The notes under the pieces are model-generated. The model searched no databases, was not told the DNA's origin, and saw nothing but the letters and a program-made list of their open reading frames with translations. Made by a program: the position numbers and the translations under genes. A DNA stretch of 64,000 nt from an uncultured Spirochaetaceae bacterium (lineage in GTDB: Bacteria > Spirochaetota > Spirochaetia > Sphaerochaetales > Sphaerochaetaceae), in assembly GCA_944390725.1 (NCBI GenBank), contig CALXQU010000007.1, positions 1 to 64,000 on the forward strand. The letters are read 5' to 3'. Of the stretch, positions 15,904-23,922 are shown piece after piece. The first letter of the stretch is position 1. Each line of letters starts with the position of its first letter.

Positions 15904-17466
15904 ATGAGCACTTCTTCTGCACAGATGCTTATATCGATGTCGCTTTATATCTGCGTCGTCATCGGGATCGGCATCTATTTCGCCAAGCGCGCCAATCAGA
16001 ACTCCGAGAACTACTATCTTGGCGGCAGGTCGCTTGGCCCATGGGTGGCTGCTTTCAGCGCGGAAGCCTCCGATATGTCCGGCTGGCTTCTGATGGGACT
16101 GCCTGGCGTTGCCTACTGGTGCGGCATAGCCGATGCCTTCTGGACAGCGATAGGGCTTGCGATAGGAACCTATGTGAACTGGCTTATCGTGGCCAAGAGG
16201 CTGCGCCGCTATTCGCATGTGGCCGGCAATTCGATCACGATCCCGGATTTCTTCAGCAATAGGTTCCATGAGGAGAAGAAGGTCATCCTTACGATCGCAT
16301 CGCTCTTCATCCTCGTCTTCTTCTGCGTATACGCTGCCAGCTGCTTCGTCACCTGCGGCAAGCTATTCTCCTCGATATTCGGGGCCGATTACCGCCTGAT
16401 GATGCTCTGCGGAGTCGCTCTGGTCGTCATCTATACCTTCCTCGGCGGATTCCTCGCTGAGAGCGCAAGCGATTTCATGCAGGCCGTCGTGATGGTGTTC
16501 GCGCTGGTCATGGTCCTCGTGATGGGCACGATCAACGCGGGAGGCCTCGGTGCCGTATTCGAGAACCTGAAGGCCATCCCCGGCTTCCTTGAGTTCTTCC
16601 AGATCGGCAATCCTGTCCTTGATGAGGCTGGCAGCCAGGTCATAGCGAACGGGGCCCCTGTCTTCGGCGAGGCGCTTCCGTATCCGCTTCTTTCCGTCGC
16701 ATCGATGCTCGCCTGGGGCCTTGGCTACTTCGGCATGCCGCAGGTGCTGCTGCGCTTCATGGCTATCCGCAAGTGCGATGAGCTTACGCTTTCAAGGCGC
16801 ATAGCGACCGTGTGGGTGCTTATCTCCCTGCTTGCCGCTGTCACGATCGGCCTTGTGGGAAGGGCCATGGCCCCGACTGCCTTCCTGACGAAGGCATCTG
16901 CCGAGAACATCTTCTCGCTGCTGGCCTCCACGCTCATGCATCCTCTCCTTGCAGGCCTTGTCATGGCGGGTATCCTCGCAGCAACGATAAGCTCGTCCGA
17001 TTCCTACCTGCTCATCGCTGCATCCGCATTCTCTAAGAACCTCTTCCAGGGTGTCTTCCACAGGAAGGCGAATGATGGCCAGGTCATGGTTGTCTCCAGG
17101 GTCACGCTTATCGTCATCGCACTCATCGGCGCTGTGATCGCCCTTGATGAGAACAGCGTCATCTTCACCATCGTCAGCTTCGCATGGGCAGGCTTCGGTG
17201 CCACATTCGGGCCGCTGATGCTCTTCTCCCTTTTCTGGAAGAGGACGACAAGGGCTGGCGCTATCGCGGGCATGGTATCCGGCGGCGCCATGGTATTCAT
17301 CTGGAACTATCTCGTGAAGCCGCTTGGCGGAGTGTTCGGCATCTATGAGCTTCTGCCTGCATTCATCGTCTCATCGATCTTCATCGTCGCTGTCTCGCTC
17401 CTCACGCCGGAGCCTGACAAGTCGATCCTTGATGAATTCGAGGCTTCGAAGACATTCGAGTGCTGA
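15904..17466 (+). CDS. Sodium/solute symporter, PutP type
   Basis: A 520-residue SSS-family symporter with about 13 membrane helices. It is closest in motif to the proline carrier PutP (NYYLGGRSLGPWVAAFSAEASDMSGWLLMGLPG, split here only for description: NYYLGGRSLGPW, then SDMSGWLLMGLPG; also ILAATISSSDSYLL). ATG 15904 follows GGGGTGG. A TAGAAT at 15870-15875 may be its -10. It lies between kdgK and the uxa operon, so galacturonate or another hexuronate is conceivable, but the PutP-like signature keeps proline a serious option. Confidence 0.85.
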   Translation: MSTSSAQMLISMSLYICVVIGIGIYFAKRANQNSENYYLGGRSLGPWVAAFSAEASDMSGWLLMGLPGVAYWCGIADAFWTAIGLAIGTYVNWLIVAKRLRRYSHVAGNSITIPDFFSNRFHEEKKVILTIASLFILVFFCVYAASCFVTCGKLFSSIFGADYRLMMLCGVALVVIYTFLGGFLAESASDFMQAVVMVFALVMVLVMGTINAGGLGAVFENLKAIPGFLEFFQIGNPVLDEAGSQVIANGAPVFGEALPYPLLSVASMLAWGLGYFGMPQVLLRFMAIRKCDELTLSRRIATVWVLISLLAAVTIGLVGRAMAPTAFLTKASAENIFSLLASTLMHPLLAGLVMAGILAATISSSDSYLLIAASAFSKNLFQGVFHRKANDGQVMVVSRVTLIVIALIGAVIALDENSVIFTIVSFAWAGFGATFGPLMLFSLFWKRTTRAGAIAGMVSGGAMVFIWNYLVKPLGGVFGIYELLPAFIVSSIFIVAVSLLTPEPDKSILDEFEASKTFEC

Positions 17467-17485
17467 GATCCGGTCAGCTGGATAG

Positions 17486-17510
17486 GGGCGGGGCTTCGGT
17501 TCCGCCCTTT
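17486..17510 (+). terminator. Terminator after the PutP-type symporter
   Basis: GGGCGG pairs with CCGCCC, extended by two G-T pairs around a CTTCGG loop, then TTTCTCGTT. It ends the plus-strand transcript. Confidence 0.8.
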
Positions 17511-17520
17511 CTCGTTATTG

Positions 17521-17555
17521 ATATAAAGACAGGGCAGGATCTGAGTCCTGCCCTG
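17521..17555 (-). terminator. Terminator of the uxa operon
   Basis: A perfect 10-bp stem, CAGGGCAGGA/TCCTGCCCTG, with a six-base loop. On the minus strand it is followed by TCTTTATAT. It lies 28 nt after the regulator gene that ends the uxa operon. Confidence 0.85.
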
Positions 17556-17582
17556 CATCGATAAGCATTGAAGGGAAGCCTT

Positions 17583-18350
17583 TCAGTCCATGCTGCCCAT
17601 GATAGAGGAGAGCTTGGTGGTCGTTGCCTTGATTGCATCGACCATGGCATCGAGGCTTCCTTCCTCGAAGCGGAATACAGGCCATGATACCGAGATTGCC
17701 GCGATGGTCTTGCCGGAATAGTCCTTGATGGGAGCTGCGATGCATCTGATGTTCATCTCATGCTCCTCGTCATCCATCGACCAGCCGTTCTCCCTGATGG
17801 CACTGAGCTCTTCCCTCAGCTCCTCCTCGGAGGTTATCGACTTGGGCGTGAACGGCTTGAGGCGGTGGGTGGAAAGATAGGCGCCCAGCTCATCCTCGCT
17901 CATCTCGGAGAGGAATATCTTGCCGATGGCTGTGCAGTAGAGCGGGATGGCCTTCCCGACCCTGGAGTACATCCTTATCGTGTATTTCGACTCCTCCTTC
18001 AGCACGTAGATGGCGCTGTCATCCTCGAGTATGCCCATATGGACTGTCTCGCCAAGCTCTTCCGCCAGCTTCCTGGCGAAGGGCCTGGCGGCAGAGACCA
18101 GGTCTATGTGCGAGAGGGACCTCGAGCCAATGGAGAACATCCTCAGCGTGAGGCGGTACATGTCGGCCGAGTCCCTGTGCACATACCCTAGTGATATCAG
18201 GGTAGAAAGGAATCTGAGAAGCGTGGCCTTCGGGAGATTCGTGATCTTCGCAAGGTTCTCCAGGTTTATCGCTTCTACGCCTGAGAGCGCTTCAAGGATG
18301 GCGATGGTGCGGGAGACCGCACTCATCTGCTTCTCGTCATCTCTACCCAT
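17583..18350 (-). CDS. kdgR: IclR family regulator, KdgR-like
   Basis: A 255-residue IclR-family regulator. The N-terminal winged helix-turn-helix (MSAVSRTIAILEALSGVEAI, NLPKATLLRFLSTLISLGYV) is followed by the effector-binding domain (GILEDDSAIYVLKEESKYTI, PLYCTAIGKIFLSEM, AAPIKDYSGKTIAAISVSWP). It is the last gene of the uxa operon, 5 nt after uxaC. A KdgR-type palindrome at eda/kdgK and a degraded one at the operon's own start make it the probable repressor of hexuronate use, responding to 2-keto-3-deoxygluconate. The symbol rests on family and context. Confidence 0.82.
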   Translation of the reverse strand: MGRDDEKQMSAVSRTIAILEALSGVEAINLENLAKITNLPKATLLRFLSTLISLGYVHRDSADMYRLTLRMFSIGSRSLSHIDLVSAARPFARKLAEELGETVHMGILEDDSAIYVLKEESKYTIRMYSRVGKAIPLYCTAIGKIFLSEMSEDELGAYLSTHRLKPFTPKSITSEEELREELSAIRENGWSMDDEEHEMNIRCIAAPIKDYSGKTIAAISVSWPVFRFEEGSLDAMVDAIKATTTKLSSIMGSMD

Positions 18351-18355
18351 CCCGA

Positions 18356-19759
18356 TCAGCCTTCGAAGTAGTTCTTCGCGTTGTTGAAGGATATATCCTC
18401 GACGATCTTGCCAAGGATCTCCATGTCAGCAGGGAACTCACCGTTCTCGACCCATGTGCCGATTACATTGCAGAGTATCCTCCTGAAGTACTCATGGCGT
18501 GAGTAGGAGAGGAAGGACCTGGAATCGGTGAGCATGCCGACGAATGCCGGAAGCATGCCGACGTTCGCGAGGATCTTGATCTGCTCCTCCATGCCGTCCC
18601 TGTGGTCGCAGAACCACCATGCCGAGCCGAGCTGCATCTTGCCCTTGATGCCATCTCCCTGGTAGCAGCCCATCAGGGTCGCGAGCGAGTAGTAGTCCTT
18701 CGGGTTGAGGGAGTAGAAGATCGTCTTGGGCACTTCATCGGTGACCGAGAGGTTGCCGAAGAAGATGGAGATGCCTTCCGCCAGCTCCTTGTCATGCGAT
18801 GCATCGTAGCCTGTGTCTGGTCCGAGCAGCTTGTACATCGTCTTGTTGTTGTCCCTGATCGATGCGAAATGGCACTGCATGGCGACATTGCCCTTCTTGT
18901 AGGCCTTGGCGAGCGCCGTGAGGACCATCGTCCTGTATGCATCGGCCTCTTCCGCAGTCACTTCCGCTCCGTCCATCCTCTTCGTGAAGACGGCGTTGAC
19001 CTTGGCTGCATCCCAGAATGTATGCGGGCAGGTGATGAGCGCATGGTCGGATGCGCGGCAGCCCATCTCGACGAAGAACGCAAGCCTCTTCTCGAGCGCG
19101 GCGATGACATCCTCGACGCTCCTGATCTCCATATCAGCAGCCTTGGCGAGCTTGGCGATGTAATCGGCGAAGTCAGGCTTGTCGATATTGAGCGCCTTGT
19201 CCGGGCGGTAGGAGGGGATGACCTTGGCAGGGCACTTGCCCTCTTCCCTGATGATCTTGTGGTACTTGAGGTCATCGGCAGGGTCGTCCGTGGTGCCTAC
19301 GGCATAGACCTTGAACTTCTTCATGATGCCGAATACGGAAAGCTCGGGATTCTCCTTGAACTGTACATTGGCCTCATCGTAGATCTTCTTCGCATTCTTC
19401 CTGCAGAGGATGTCTTTGATGCCGAAGTACCTCTGGAGCTCGAGGTGCGTCCAGTGGTAGAGCGGGTTGCCGATCAGGTTCTCCATGGTCTCTGCCCATG
19501 CGAGGAACTTGTCGTATGGATCCGCGTCGCCTGTGACGAGCTTCTCGTCGAAGCCGCAGGCCCTCATCATCCTCCACTTGTAGTGGTCGCCGCCCAGCCA
19601 TGCATCGGTAATCGTCGTGAACCTCTTGTCCGTGGCGATCTGCTCCGGGATCAGATGGCAGTGGTAGTCGAAGATGGGCATGTCTGCCGCATGCTCGTGG
19701 AAGAGCCTCTCAGCTGTCTTGGTTTCCAGAAGGAAATCCTTATCCATGAATTCTTTCAT
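18356..19759 (-). CDS. uxaC: Uronate isomerase
   Basis: UxaC converts D-galacturonate to D-tagaturonate (and glucuronate to fructuronate). The 467-residue protein is a member of the amidohydrolase superfamily with the N-terminal FDYHCHLIPEQIA metal motif, the W-G-D-H-Y-K-W region (AWLGGDHYKWRMMRACG), TTDDPADDL, and SAWWFCDHRDGMEEQ near the C-terminus. It overlaps uxaA by 4 nt and is followed 5 nt later by the IclR gene. First step of the pathway completed by uxaB, uxaA, kdgK and eda. Confidence 0.97.
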   Translation of the reverse strand: MKEFMDKDFLLETKTAERLFHEHAADMPIFDYHCHLIPEQIATDKRFTTITDAWLGGDHYKWRMMRACGFDEKLVTGDADPYDKFLAWAETMENLIGNPLYHWTHLELQRYFGIKDILCRKNAKKIYDEANVQFKENPELSVFGIMKKFKVYAVGTTDDPADDLKYHKIIREEGKCPAKVIPSYRPDKALNIDKPDFADYIAKLAKAADMEIRSVEDVIAALEKRLAFFVEMGCRASDHALITCPHTFWDAAKVNAVFTKRMDGAEVTAEEADAYRTMVLTALAKAYKKGNVAMQCHFASIRDNNKTMYKLLGPDTGYDASHDKELAEGISIFFGNLSVTDEVPKTIFYSLNPKDYYSLATLMGCYQGDGIKGKMQLGSAWWFCDHRDGMEEQIKILANVGMLPAFVGMLTDSRSFLSYSRHEYFRRILCNVIGTWVENGEFPADMEILGKIVEDISFNNAKNYFEG

Positions 19760-21267
19760 AGTACAACTCCGTCCTTGAATATGGATATCTCCGCGTATCC
19801 ATTGATTTCGTTCTTGGTCCTTCTCGTGCCGTTGGCGACGTCGAGGACATACTTGATCAGATTATTGGTCACCTGCTCGGGATCCTCTTCCAGCATCGGG
19901 GATGCATCGAAGTCGATCCAGTTCGCCTTGTGCTCCGCAAGGTCATGGTTCGTCGCGACCTTGATTGTCGGCACGGGCGCTCCGAGCGGAGTTCCCCTTC
20001 CCGTCGTGAAGAGAATCATATGGGCACCGGCTGCTGTCATGTCCGTGGTCGATACGATATCGTTGCCAGGGCCGGAAAGGAGGTTGAGTCCCTTCGTGTG
20101 GACCCTGTCGCCGTATCCCAGCACCGAGGTGACCGGGGCATGGCCGCCTTTCTGCACGCAGCCGAGGCTCTTGTCCTCAAGCGTGGAGATGCCGCCCGCC
20201 TTGTTGCCTGGCGAGGGGTTCTCGTACACGACCTGGTCATGGGAGGTGAAGTAGTGCTTGAAGTCCTGCACCATCTTCACAGCCTGGCTGAAGACGTCCT
20301 CGCTGACGCAGCGGTTCATCAGGACCTGCTCCGCGCCGAACATCTCCGGGACTTCCGTCAGGATGGCAGTGCCGCCCATTGCCGTGATGTCGTTGCAGAA
20401 CCTGCCTACCAGCGGATTCGCCGTGATGCCGGAGAGCCCGTCCGAACCTCCGCACTTGAAGCCGACCACGAGCTCTGACATCGGGGCAGGTTCCCTCCTG
20501 TCGCTGCGGATCCTCTCCGCAAGCTCTTCCATCAGGGCCTTCGCGTCCCTGATCTCGTCATCGGACTCCTGCGCAATCAGATAGCGGGTCCTGTCCGGGT
20601 CGACATCCTCGAGGAGGGTCCTGAAGGATGCCATCGTGTTGTTCTCGCAGCCAAGGCCGAGCACCAGCACGCCGCCGGCGTTGGGGTGGTGGACGAGGTC
20701 AGCCAGTATCCTGCGGGTCGTCTCATGGTCTCCGCCCATCTGTGAGCATCCGAAGGGATGCGTCCAGGCATGGACGCCATCGGCGATGCCGAGGTTCTCG
20801 TTGCCCCATTTCTCAAGCTCCTCTGCGATTCTGTTCACGCAGCCGACCGTCGGGACGATCCAGAGCTCATTGCGGATGCCGATCTTGCCGTTCTTCCTCC
20901 GGTAGGCATTGATAGTCGGTACCTTGTCCTTCCATCTGGCCTTGTCCAGCTCCGCCTCTTCCATGGCTTCTGCGGCAGCTGCCTTGTCATAGGTGTACTC
21001 CGCGTTCTCGGAAAGGAGCGTATGGATATTGAAGTTGTGGACATGCTGCCCCTGCATGATGTCCTCGCTTGCGGCACCGATGGGGTATCCGTACTTGATG
21101 ATCTTCTCATCCTTGCTGATATCCCTCAGGGCCACTTTGTGCCCTGAGGGGATATCCGAATAGATCGTGAACGTGATGCCGTCGACAGTCTCAACGTCGC
21201 CCTTGAAGAGCGGGTGGATGGCTACGGCTACGTTATCGCGGCTATTGATCCTTATCAGCTTCTTCAT
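19756..21267 (-). CDS. uxaA: Altronate dehydratase
   Basis: UxaA dehydrates D-altronate to 2-keto-3-deoxygluconate. The 503-residue protein has the small N-terminal SAF domain (DNVAVAIHPLFKG, GHKVALRDI, YGYPIGAA) and the large domain with GYRRKNGKIGIRNEL-like sequence (AYRRKNGKIGIRNELW), HPFGCSQMGGDHE, GCENN, FKCGGSDGLSGITANP and ILFTTGRGTPLGAPVPTIKV. These are diagnostic. It sits between uxaB (3 nt gap) and uxaC (4-nt overlap). Confidence 0.97.
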   Translation of the reverse strand: MKKLIRINSRDNVAVAIHPLFKGDVETVDGITFTIYSDIPSGHKVALRDISKDEKIIKYGYPIGAASEDIMQGQHVHNFNIHTLLSENAEYTYDKAAAAEAMEEAELDKARWKDKVPTINAYRRKNGKIGIRNELWIVPTVGCVNRIAEELEKWGNENLGIADGVHAWTHPFGCSQMGGDHETTRRILADLVHHPNAGGVLVLGLGCENNTMASFRTLLEDVDPDRTRYLIAQESDDEIRDAKALMEELAERIRSDRREPAPMSELVVGFKCGGSDGLSGITANPLVGRFCNDITAMGGTAILTEVPEMFGAEQVLMNRCVSEDVFSQAVKMVQDFKHYFTSHDQVVYENPSPGNKAGGISTLEDKSLGCVQKGGHAPVTSVLGYGDRVHTKGLNLLSGPGNDIVSTTDMTAAGAHMILFTTGRGTPLGAPVPTIKVATNHDLAEHKANWIDFDASPMLEEDPEQVTNNLIKYVLDVANGTRRTKNEINGYAEISIFKDGVVL

Positions 21268-21270
21268 AGA

Positions 21271-22749
21271 TCAGAGCCCCTTGATGGTTTCCGCCATGCC
21301 CTTTGTCCAGATGGACTCGAGATGGGCGGCGATGGCAGCCTCAAGGCCAGGGACGGCCGTAAGGTCCTGTCCCCACCATGCGGATTCGGAAAGGACTGCC
21401 TTGGCGATCTTGGCGGCCTTGTCCGCATTGTCGGCATAGCTGGCCTTGTAGAGCCCTGCGAACTTCGCAAGGACTTCCGGGCTGTCGGAGATCTTGTAGG
21501 TCTCTTCCCCTCTCCTGCCGTTGAGGTATGTGCCATCGGCTTCAGTACCCTCATAGAAGGAGATGAGGGCAGCCAGCGAGAATGTCAGCACTGCCGGGAG
21601 CTTGCCGAACTTCTCCATATAGCCGAGCAGGGAAGGAAGGTCCCTGGTCTTGTACTTCGATACGCTGTTGAGGGAGATCGAGAGGAGGAGATGCACGATG
21701 AACGGGTTCGCGAAGCGGACGAGGACATCATTCGCATATTCCTCAAGCTGCGCCTTGTCTCCATCCATCGAGGGGATGATCTCCTCGAAGAGGCCCCTCT
21801 TCATCATCGGGAAGATGAGGTCTGACTTGATGCATTCCTCGACTGTGTTGAGTCCTGTCTGGTATGCTGCGAGCACGGACATGGTATGCGCGCCATTGAG
21901 GATGCGGACCTTCCTGGTCCTGTAGAAGGACATATCATCGGTCCAGATCACGTTGACGCCAGCCTTAGCCGTCGGGAGCTCATCATCATGGAACTTGCCG
22001 TGGCACTCGATGACCCAGAGCAGGAAAAGCTCTGCGGAATCAAGGAGGTTGTCCTTGTAGCCGAGCTTCTCGCAGATGGCATCGGCCTCAGCCCTCGGAT
22101 ATCCCGGGACGATCCTGTCGACGAGGGAGTTGCAGAAGTCGCAGGCGCTGGTGAGCCATTCGATGAACTCCTTCTCCAGTCCCCATTCCTCGGCGTATCT
22201 GAAGACGATCTTCCTGAGGTTGTCGCCGTTCTTGTCGATGAGTTCGCACGGGATGGCGATGATGCCCTTGTCGGCGGCGCCATTGAAGTGCCTGAACCTG
22301 TGGTAGAGGAAGGCCGTTACCTTGCCGGGGAACGATACCTGCGGCTTGTCGTCGAGCTTGTCGCCCTCATGGTATGCGATGCCTGCCTCTGTCGTGTTGG
22401 AGATGATGAACCTGAGATCCGGGTTCTCGGCCTGGGCGATGAAGGCATCATAGTCGGAATACGGGTTGATGCAGCCTGCGACAGATGTGACGGCCCTGAA
22501 ATCCTCTGCGGGCTTTCCGTCCCTCATTCCCCTGAGGACCGTCGTATAGAGGCCGTTCTGGTCATTGATCATATCGCCCATGCCCTTGGCGAGGGGCTGG
22601 ACCATCATCACGGATCCGTTGAAGCCGCCCTTCTCGTTCAGCAGGTCGATGATCCAGTCCACGAATGCGCGGAGGAAGTTCCCCTCACCGAACTGCAGGA
22701 CCTTTACGGGCCGTTCCGTCTTCTTGATAGCTTCAGCTATTGTCTTCAT
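21271..22749 (-). CDS. uxaB: Tagaturonate reductase (altronate oxidoreductase)
   Basis: A 492-residue member of the long-chain mannitol dehydrogenase family. VLQFGEGNFLRAFVDWII is the NAD-binding start specific for UxaB-type enzymes, and KVRILNGAHT carries the catalytic lysine. It reduces tagaturonate to altronate, linking UxaC and UxaA. The same family includes UxuB (fructuronate reductase), but pairing with uxaA and absence of uxuA here favour UxaB. The ATG overlaps the stop of the transporter gene before it (ATGA) and has GGAG upstream. Confidence 0.92.
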   Translation of the reverse strand: MKTIAEAIKKTERPVKVLQFGEGNFLRAFVDWIIDLLNEKGGFNGSVMMVQPLAKGMGDMINDQNGLYTTVLRGMRDGKPAEDFRAVTSVAGCINPYSDYDAFIAQAENPDLRFIISNTTEAGIAYHEGDKLDDKPQVSFPGKVTAFLYHRFRHFNGAADKGIIAIPCELIDKNGDNLRKIVFRYAEEWGLEKEFIEWLTSACDFCNSLVDRIVPGYPRAEADAICEKLGYKDNLLDSAELFLLWVIECHGKFHDDELPTAKAGVNVIWTDDMSFYRTRKVRILNGAHTMSVLAAYQTGLNTVEECIKSDLIFPMMKRGLFEEIIPSMDGDKAQLEEYANDVLVRFANPFIVHLLLSISLNSVSKYKTRDLPSLLGYMEKFGKLPAVLTFSLAALISFYEGTEADGTYLNGRRGEETYKISDSPEVLAKFAGLYKASYADNADKAAKIAKAVLSESAWWGQDLTAVPGLEAAIAAHLESIWTKGMAETIKGL

Positions 22750-23744
22750 TTTTCCCGATCTCCTTTATCTTTTCTATTTCCTGGCTTCTTTCCGAAAAGG
22801 AAATGAGCCGTCAGGGCACATGTCGTCTGCTGCAGCACTATCCCCGATATCACGGGGATGACTGCGAGCGGGGGGAAGAAGTCGATGGCGATGACCATCG
22901 CCGCCGATATGTTCTTCATTCCCGATGCGAATGTTACGGATATTGTATCATCCCTTGTGAGCCTGAGAAGCTTCGATATGCAGAAAGCGATGAGGAATCC
23001 CAGGATCACGAAGAGGAATGTCGCGATGAATTCAGGTATGTAGGCCGCCGACATCCTGCCTATCAGGTCAGCGGCTATCTGGCTCGTGTTGATGATGATC
23101 ACCAGCAGGAGCGCGATCTTGGTGAATGGCTTGAGGCAGGGAGCCACGTGCTCGCAGCACCGTCCCTTCGTCATGGTGTTGATGGCGATCCCTATGACAG
23201 AGGGCACCACCACCATCAGCAGCAGCGACACCATCATGCCCCTGCTGTCTATCGCGATATCCGATGCTGCCAGGACCTTGACCGTCATCGGCGTCGACAG
23301 CGGTGCCAGCAATGTCCCGATCACCAGCAGCGTCAGGCTCAGCGCCCCGTTGCCTCCATAGATCCCGGACCATACGCAGCCGACGACTGCCGTAGGGATC
23401 GAATAGAGCAGGATGTAGCCGAGGATCGCATCGCCATTGCCATGGAAGAACAGCCTGGCCAGGATGGATACGGCAAGTGGGATCAGCATGTAGGCATTGG
23501 CTAGGAAGGCAAGCACGGGCTTCGGCTTCCTGACGACGGCCGTGAAATCCCCGATGGAGACGCCCATTCCGTTTACGAGGGTGAGGAAGGCGAAGAGCCA
23601 GGTCACCAGCGGCTTGAAAGGCCTGAACGGGCCAGGTACCAGCAGCCCGATTGCGACGCCTGCCAGCGTCATCACTGGCATGAAGCGCTCGAATGCGGCA
23701 TTCGCGGATCTGAGTTGCTGTTCAACAGCCGAAAAACGGAACAT
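22746..23744 (-). CDS. BASS family sodium symporter, first gene of the uxa operon
   Basis: A 332-residue protein of the bile acid:sodium symporter family, with about ten helices, the motif VNGMGVSIGDF, the crossing region VVPSVIGIAINTMTKG and GMKNISAAMVIAIDFFPP. Relatives carry organic anions such as keto acids or pantoate. As the first gene of the galacturonate operon it may bring in galacturonate or export or import a pathway acid. Its ATG lies 6 nt after a -10-like hexamer with no ribosome site, so the operon mRNA is probably leaderless. Confidence 0.85.
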   Translation of the reverse strand: MFRFSAVEQQLRSANAAFERFMPVMTLAGVAIGLLVPGPFRPFKPLVTWLFAFLTLVNGMGVSIGDFTAVVRKPKPVLAFLANAYMLIPLAVSILARLFFHGNGDAILGYILLYSIPTAVVGCVWSGIYGGNGALSLTLLVIGTLLAPLSTPMTVKVLAASDIAIDSRGMMVSLLLMVVVPSVIGIAINTMTKGRCCEHVAPCLKPFTKIALLLVIIINTSQIAADLIGRMSAAYIPEFIATFLFVILGFLIAFCISKLLRLTRDDTISVTFASGMKNISAAMVIAIDFFPPLAVIPVISGIVLQQTTCALTAHFLFGKKPGNRKDKGDREK

Positions 23745-23778
23745 GGTTTCAGTTTAGTCCATATTAAGGAACTGTCAA
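23736..23778 (-). promoter_or_regulatory. Promoter and degraded KdgR-type box of the uxa operon
   Basis: On the minus strand TTGACA (23778-23773), a 16-nt spacer and TAAACT (23756-23751) are followed by six bases and ATG 23744. The 17-mer at 23736-23752 matches the eda/kdgK operator at 12 of 16 arm positions by my count, and it covers part of the -10 and the transcription start. That places the uxa operon under the same repressor. Confidence 0.6.
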
Positions 23779-23859
23779 ATGGAATCAGCTATAGATAAGT
23801 GAGAATATCGGAAAATGGAGGAATCCAGACATGATTCCTTATGGAGAGGGCCGGGAATA

Positions 23860-23903
23860 TTGTAAAACCTCCGCCATACCCATTATATTCAGGAACTGAA
23901 TAT
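23860..23903 (+). promoter_or_regulatory. Promoter and inverted repeat before the P-type ATPase
   Basis: TTGTAA (23860-23865) and TATATT (23884-23889) are 18 nt apart. The -10 is embedded in a perfect inverted repeat, ATATTCAG-GAA-CTGAATAT (23885-23903), a position where a repressor would block initiation. AGGAGAGG and ATG 23923 follow. Confidence 0.5.
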
Positions 23904-23922
23904 TTCTGATCAGGAGAGGATA

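Noticed and set aside
15904-17466. Firm assignment of the SSS symporter as a galacturonate carrier
   Set aside because: Its motifs are closest to the proline carrier PutP and it has no KdgR-type box that I can see, so location alone is not enough.
18602-20254. A 550-codon plus-strand open frame across uxaC and uxaA
   Set aside because: It is fully antisense to two unmistakable genes, has no recognisable motif or ribosome site, and reflects the codon bias of the real strand. The same applies to long antisense frames at 12468-13655, 24543-25901 and 25279-26469.
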